Of a stretch of 64,000 nt of DNA, positions 57,301 to 60,300 are shown piece by piece. The stretch lies in assembly GCA_034231615.1 (NCBI GenBank), contig CM067317.1, forward strand, positions 1,634,501 to 1,698,500, written 5' to 3'. Both the position numbers and the translations under genes were made by a program. Position 1 is the first letter of the stretch. Each line of letters opens with the position of its first letter. The DNA comes from Meghimatium bilineatum (taxonomy: Eukaryota; Mollusca; Gastropoda; Stylommatophora; Philomycidae). The notes beneath the pieces were generated by a model. The model was not told where the DNA came from. It saw only the letters and a program-made list of their open reading frames with translations, and did not search any database.

Positions 57301-60300
57301 GTTCAATTTGAGCCGATACGTTGAGAATTGTCCTGTTTAGTTTTATTGTATGTTTTTTTTTTTTTTTTTCTTAAAAATATATTTTTATTAATAGGCTAGG
57401 TAAGTGTTTTAGTAACCTTTTTACATCATTTTGCATTACTATTGCCTCTGGCCAATAAGGGTTCATTCTCATTAGGTGGTCGAACCATTTCAATCTCTAT
57501 TTTTGAATACATTTAACCACAGACATTGTTCCGACAGTTCTTGGATCTTCAGTAATCTCCTCATTTCTGACATAATCTCTCCTTGTTCTGTTTGCTCCTT
57601 GTGTTAGACATCTCATTTCACATGTTGTAATCTTTCTCTCTTGTCCTTTAGTTAGTGTCTATGACTGACATTGAAAACATAATGTTGGGATGAATATTTA
57701 ATTAAATGATTCGCCTTGTTGGTTTCCATTGAGATAAATGTGTGTTTCAAAATTGGTGTAAGTTCATAATTTACAGTTTGGCTTTTTGAATTCTTGTCTC
57801 GAACTCTCTGTCCATTCTTCCATTGGCTGTAAAAATGCTCCCTAGATATTTAAATTCCTGCACTTGTTTCAGTAGTTGATCTTTTATTTTTATGTTGATT
57901 GTATTGGATTTTCTACCTTTTCAATTTACAGTGCATACGACCATGTGAATGTCTATGATTCTGTTGTATGTTTAATTTTTGTCTTGATAAAGGCCTTTTG
58001 ATCGAAATGTTGATTTGCATGTGTTGTTATGCATGTCTCGAGTGATTAGCAAAACTTCATTACCCTGTTCCTGGACTTACCTGATGAAGATAGGGACAAA
58101 CACATAATGGAACAATAATATAGCAGAAGATTACATGAAATTATATAGAAGATGTTATAATACTCACATGGGAGACAGGTAATGGAGTTCTACTGGAAAA
58201 CAACTAACACACTATCACTGTCGGATGCCTACATGAATGAATATAGTATACACAACAAATCACAGAATATAATCATACAAATGACAATACACAGGGACAT
58301 AATCCGATGTTTCGATTAAAAGACTTTTAAAAACAACGCACATAACATACAAACATAAAAATAGCACAAGTAGAAATGAATACACCACAACAACAACAAG
58401 TTGTGTCCGAGTGAAATATGGTAGTGAGATACTGGAAGGATACCAGCAGGAAGTGCACAAAGATGATAATATAGGTGGAACGAGAGGAACAAAACGATGA
58501 CATAAATGACGGCACAAAATGAATAAAGACAAAAACTAAGCAAAAGAGTGGTCAGAATTGAGTCCAAATGGCTTGATGGTACTCTCATTTTTGAGTTGGG
58601 TAAGACATTTCTGGAGAAAGACAGGTTCATAAAACTTATGTCAATGTGGTGGCTAATTGTTCCTGTATGTTGATGTTTTTGTTACTTCTGCCTTTTGCAG
58701 ATTTGGTGGTAAGATGTTATGCCATGCCAAACACACCTATAGGATTCTGGTCTCGTCTTCTGACCAGGCTGATTGTTTTCTCAGAAAGCAAGTTTGCACA
58801 GGTCAGTGTGTGAGATATATTAACTGTAAGCTTCATCTAATGTGTGATGATGTCCTGGACTGTAAGCTTCATCTAATGTTTGATGATATCCTGGACTGTA
58901 AGCTTCATCTAATGTGTGATGATATCCTGGACTGTAAGCTTCATCTAATGTGTGATGATATCCTGGACTGTAAGCTTCATCTAATGTGTGATGATATCCT
59001 GGACTGGTGACATATCTTGATCTAGATTGCTGATAAAATTATCTGTACAGAATATAGAATATATATCTAAGACTTTATCACTTTCTATCTATATCTACCT
59101 CTTGTTATTGTTGGGTAATATATAACTTATATCTGTCCACAGAACATGCTCTTTCTTCAAGATAAACCCCAGGTTCTGTTCTGGAAGGAAGGGATTTTTG
59201 CCAAGTGGAGCCAGGTAAATAGCTATTTGGTTATTGAATGTCATGTGACACTTTTGAGGCTCTCAGTGGCCAAGCTTGAGTATAAGCTTAAATATAGGCT
59301 TGAATATAGCACGCGAGAGTGAGACTAGTGTGGATGATGATTCTTTTTTAATGGCAAGGATTAAAGATCAGGGTGTGAAAAGTGGTGTTGCTAAAAGTGA
59401 ACATTTTGGAGGGCGCAGAAGAATGATGATCAACCAGCAGAGGACCGGTACTGTCAGCAGAAGTGTAATGGTGGATACACTCAGGAAGAGATCGGAGCAA
59501 CTATAAAATATAGAGCAACTATAGCATTCTTATACACAGAACGTACACATACAGAGAATGTTAGCAATGGGAGTATCTAGAGGGGAGGGAAGGAAAAGTA
59601 AATCTTTTGGAAAGCTCTGAAGATCACACAATCTACACCTGACCAGACCTCTGAGCCTACATACACTGAGATGGCTGCTGGAACGAAGAGCGGAGTACTT
59701 ACGGGAATCTTCTTCTTTAGCATTCATTCTCAAACTCCCACTGGATCTCTCTTGTAGCAGGACGATGGTCCTATTAGATTTCCAGCAGGATGTAGTCCAG
59801 AGAATGGAAATGCATTGTGTCGCAGTTTTATTTGCGCCAATGGCTCGACACATCTGTCTTTGGCAGAAGTTTCTAATCAGAAATCAAGATCTTAGAAAAA
59901 TGGCGGTAACTTTTCATTGGTTCCTTAAAAATACCTCTGCAGCTAAGGGGTTAACTACTTGTAAGGACATTTGTAATGCAGTTCTTTCTGTTAACTGCTT
60001 GTAATTATTGAGAAATGTAGGGCCTATACAAAAGTAAGTTAGCTAGTAAGATTATTTCTTCTCTCTGATTCTGTTTCTAAAGTTTAATATTTACCAACAT
60101 TTCATGTTTGTTTCTGACGTTCAATAGACTTGAATGTTTCCTGTCTGTTTCTGACATTCAATAGACTTGAATGTTTCTTGTCTGTTTCTGACATTCAATA
60201 GACTTGAATGTTTCTTGTCTGTTTCTAGTGTGTGTAGAGAGTGAGAAGCTGTTGTTGTTTCTGCTGTTACAACATGCAAATCTGTGATACATATGATTCA

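Noticed and set aside
56318..57441. DNA transposon with long terminal inverted repeats
   Set aside because: The arms are unequal and include direct tandem copies of a 434-nt monomer, and the target duplication is 16 bp. This fits PLE/retrozyme-type insertion better.
58657..59010. 117-codon frame covering exon 19
   Set aside because: It reads exon 19 in the wrong phase and runs on into the 36-bp array. The other frame gives the COR hallmark [12 protein letters not shown].
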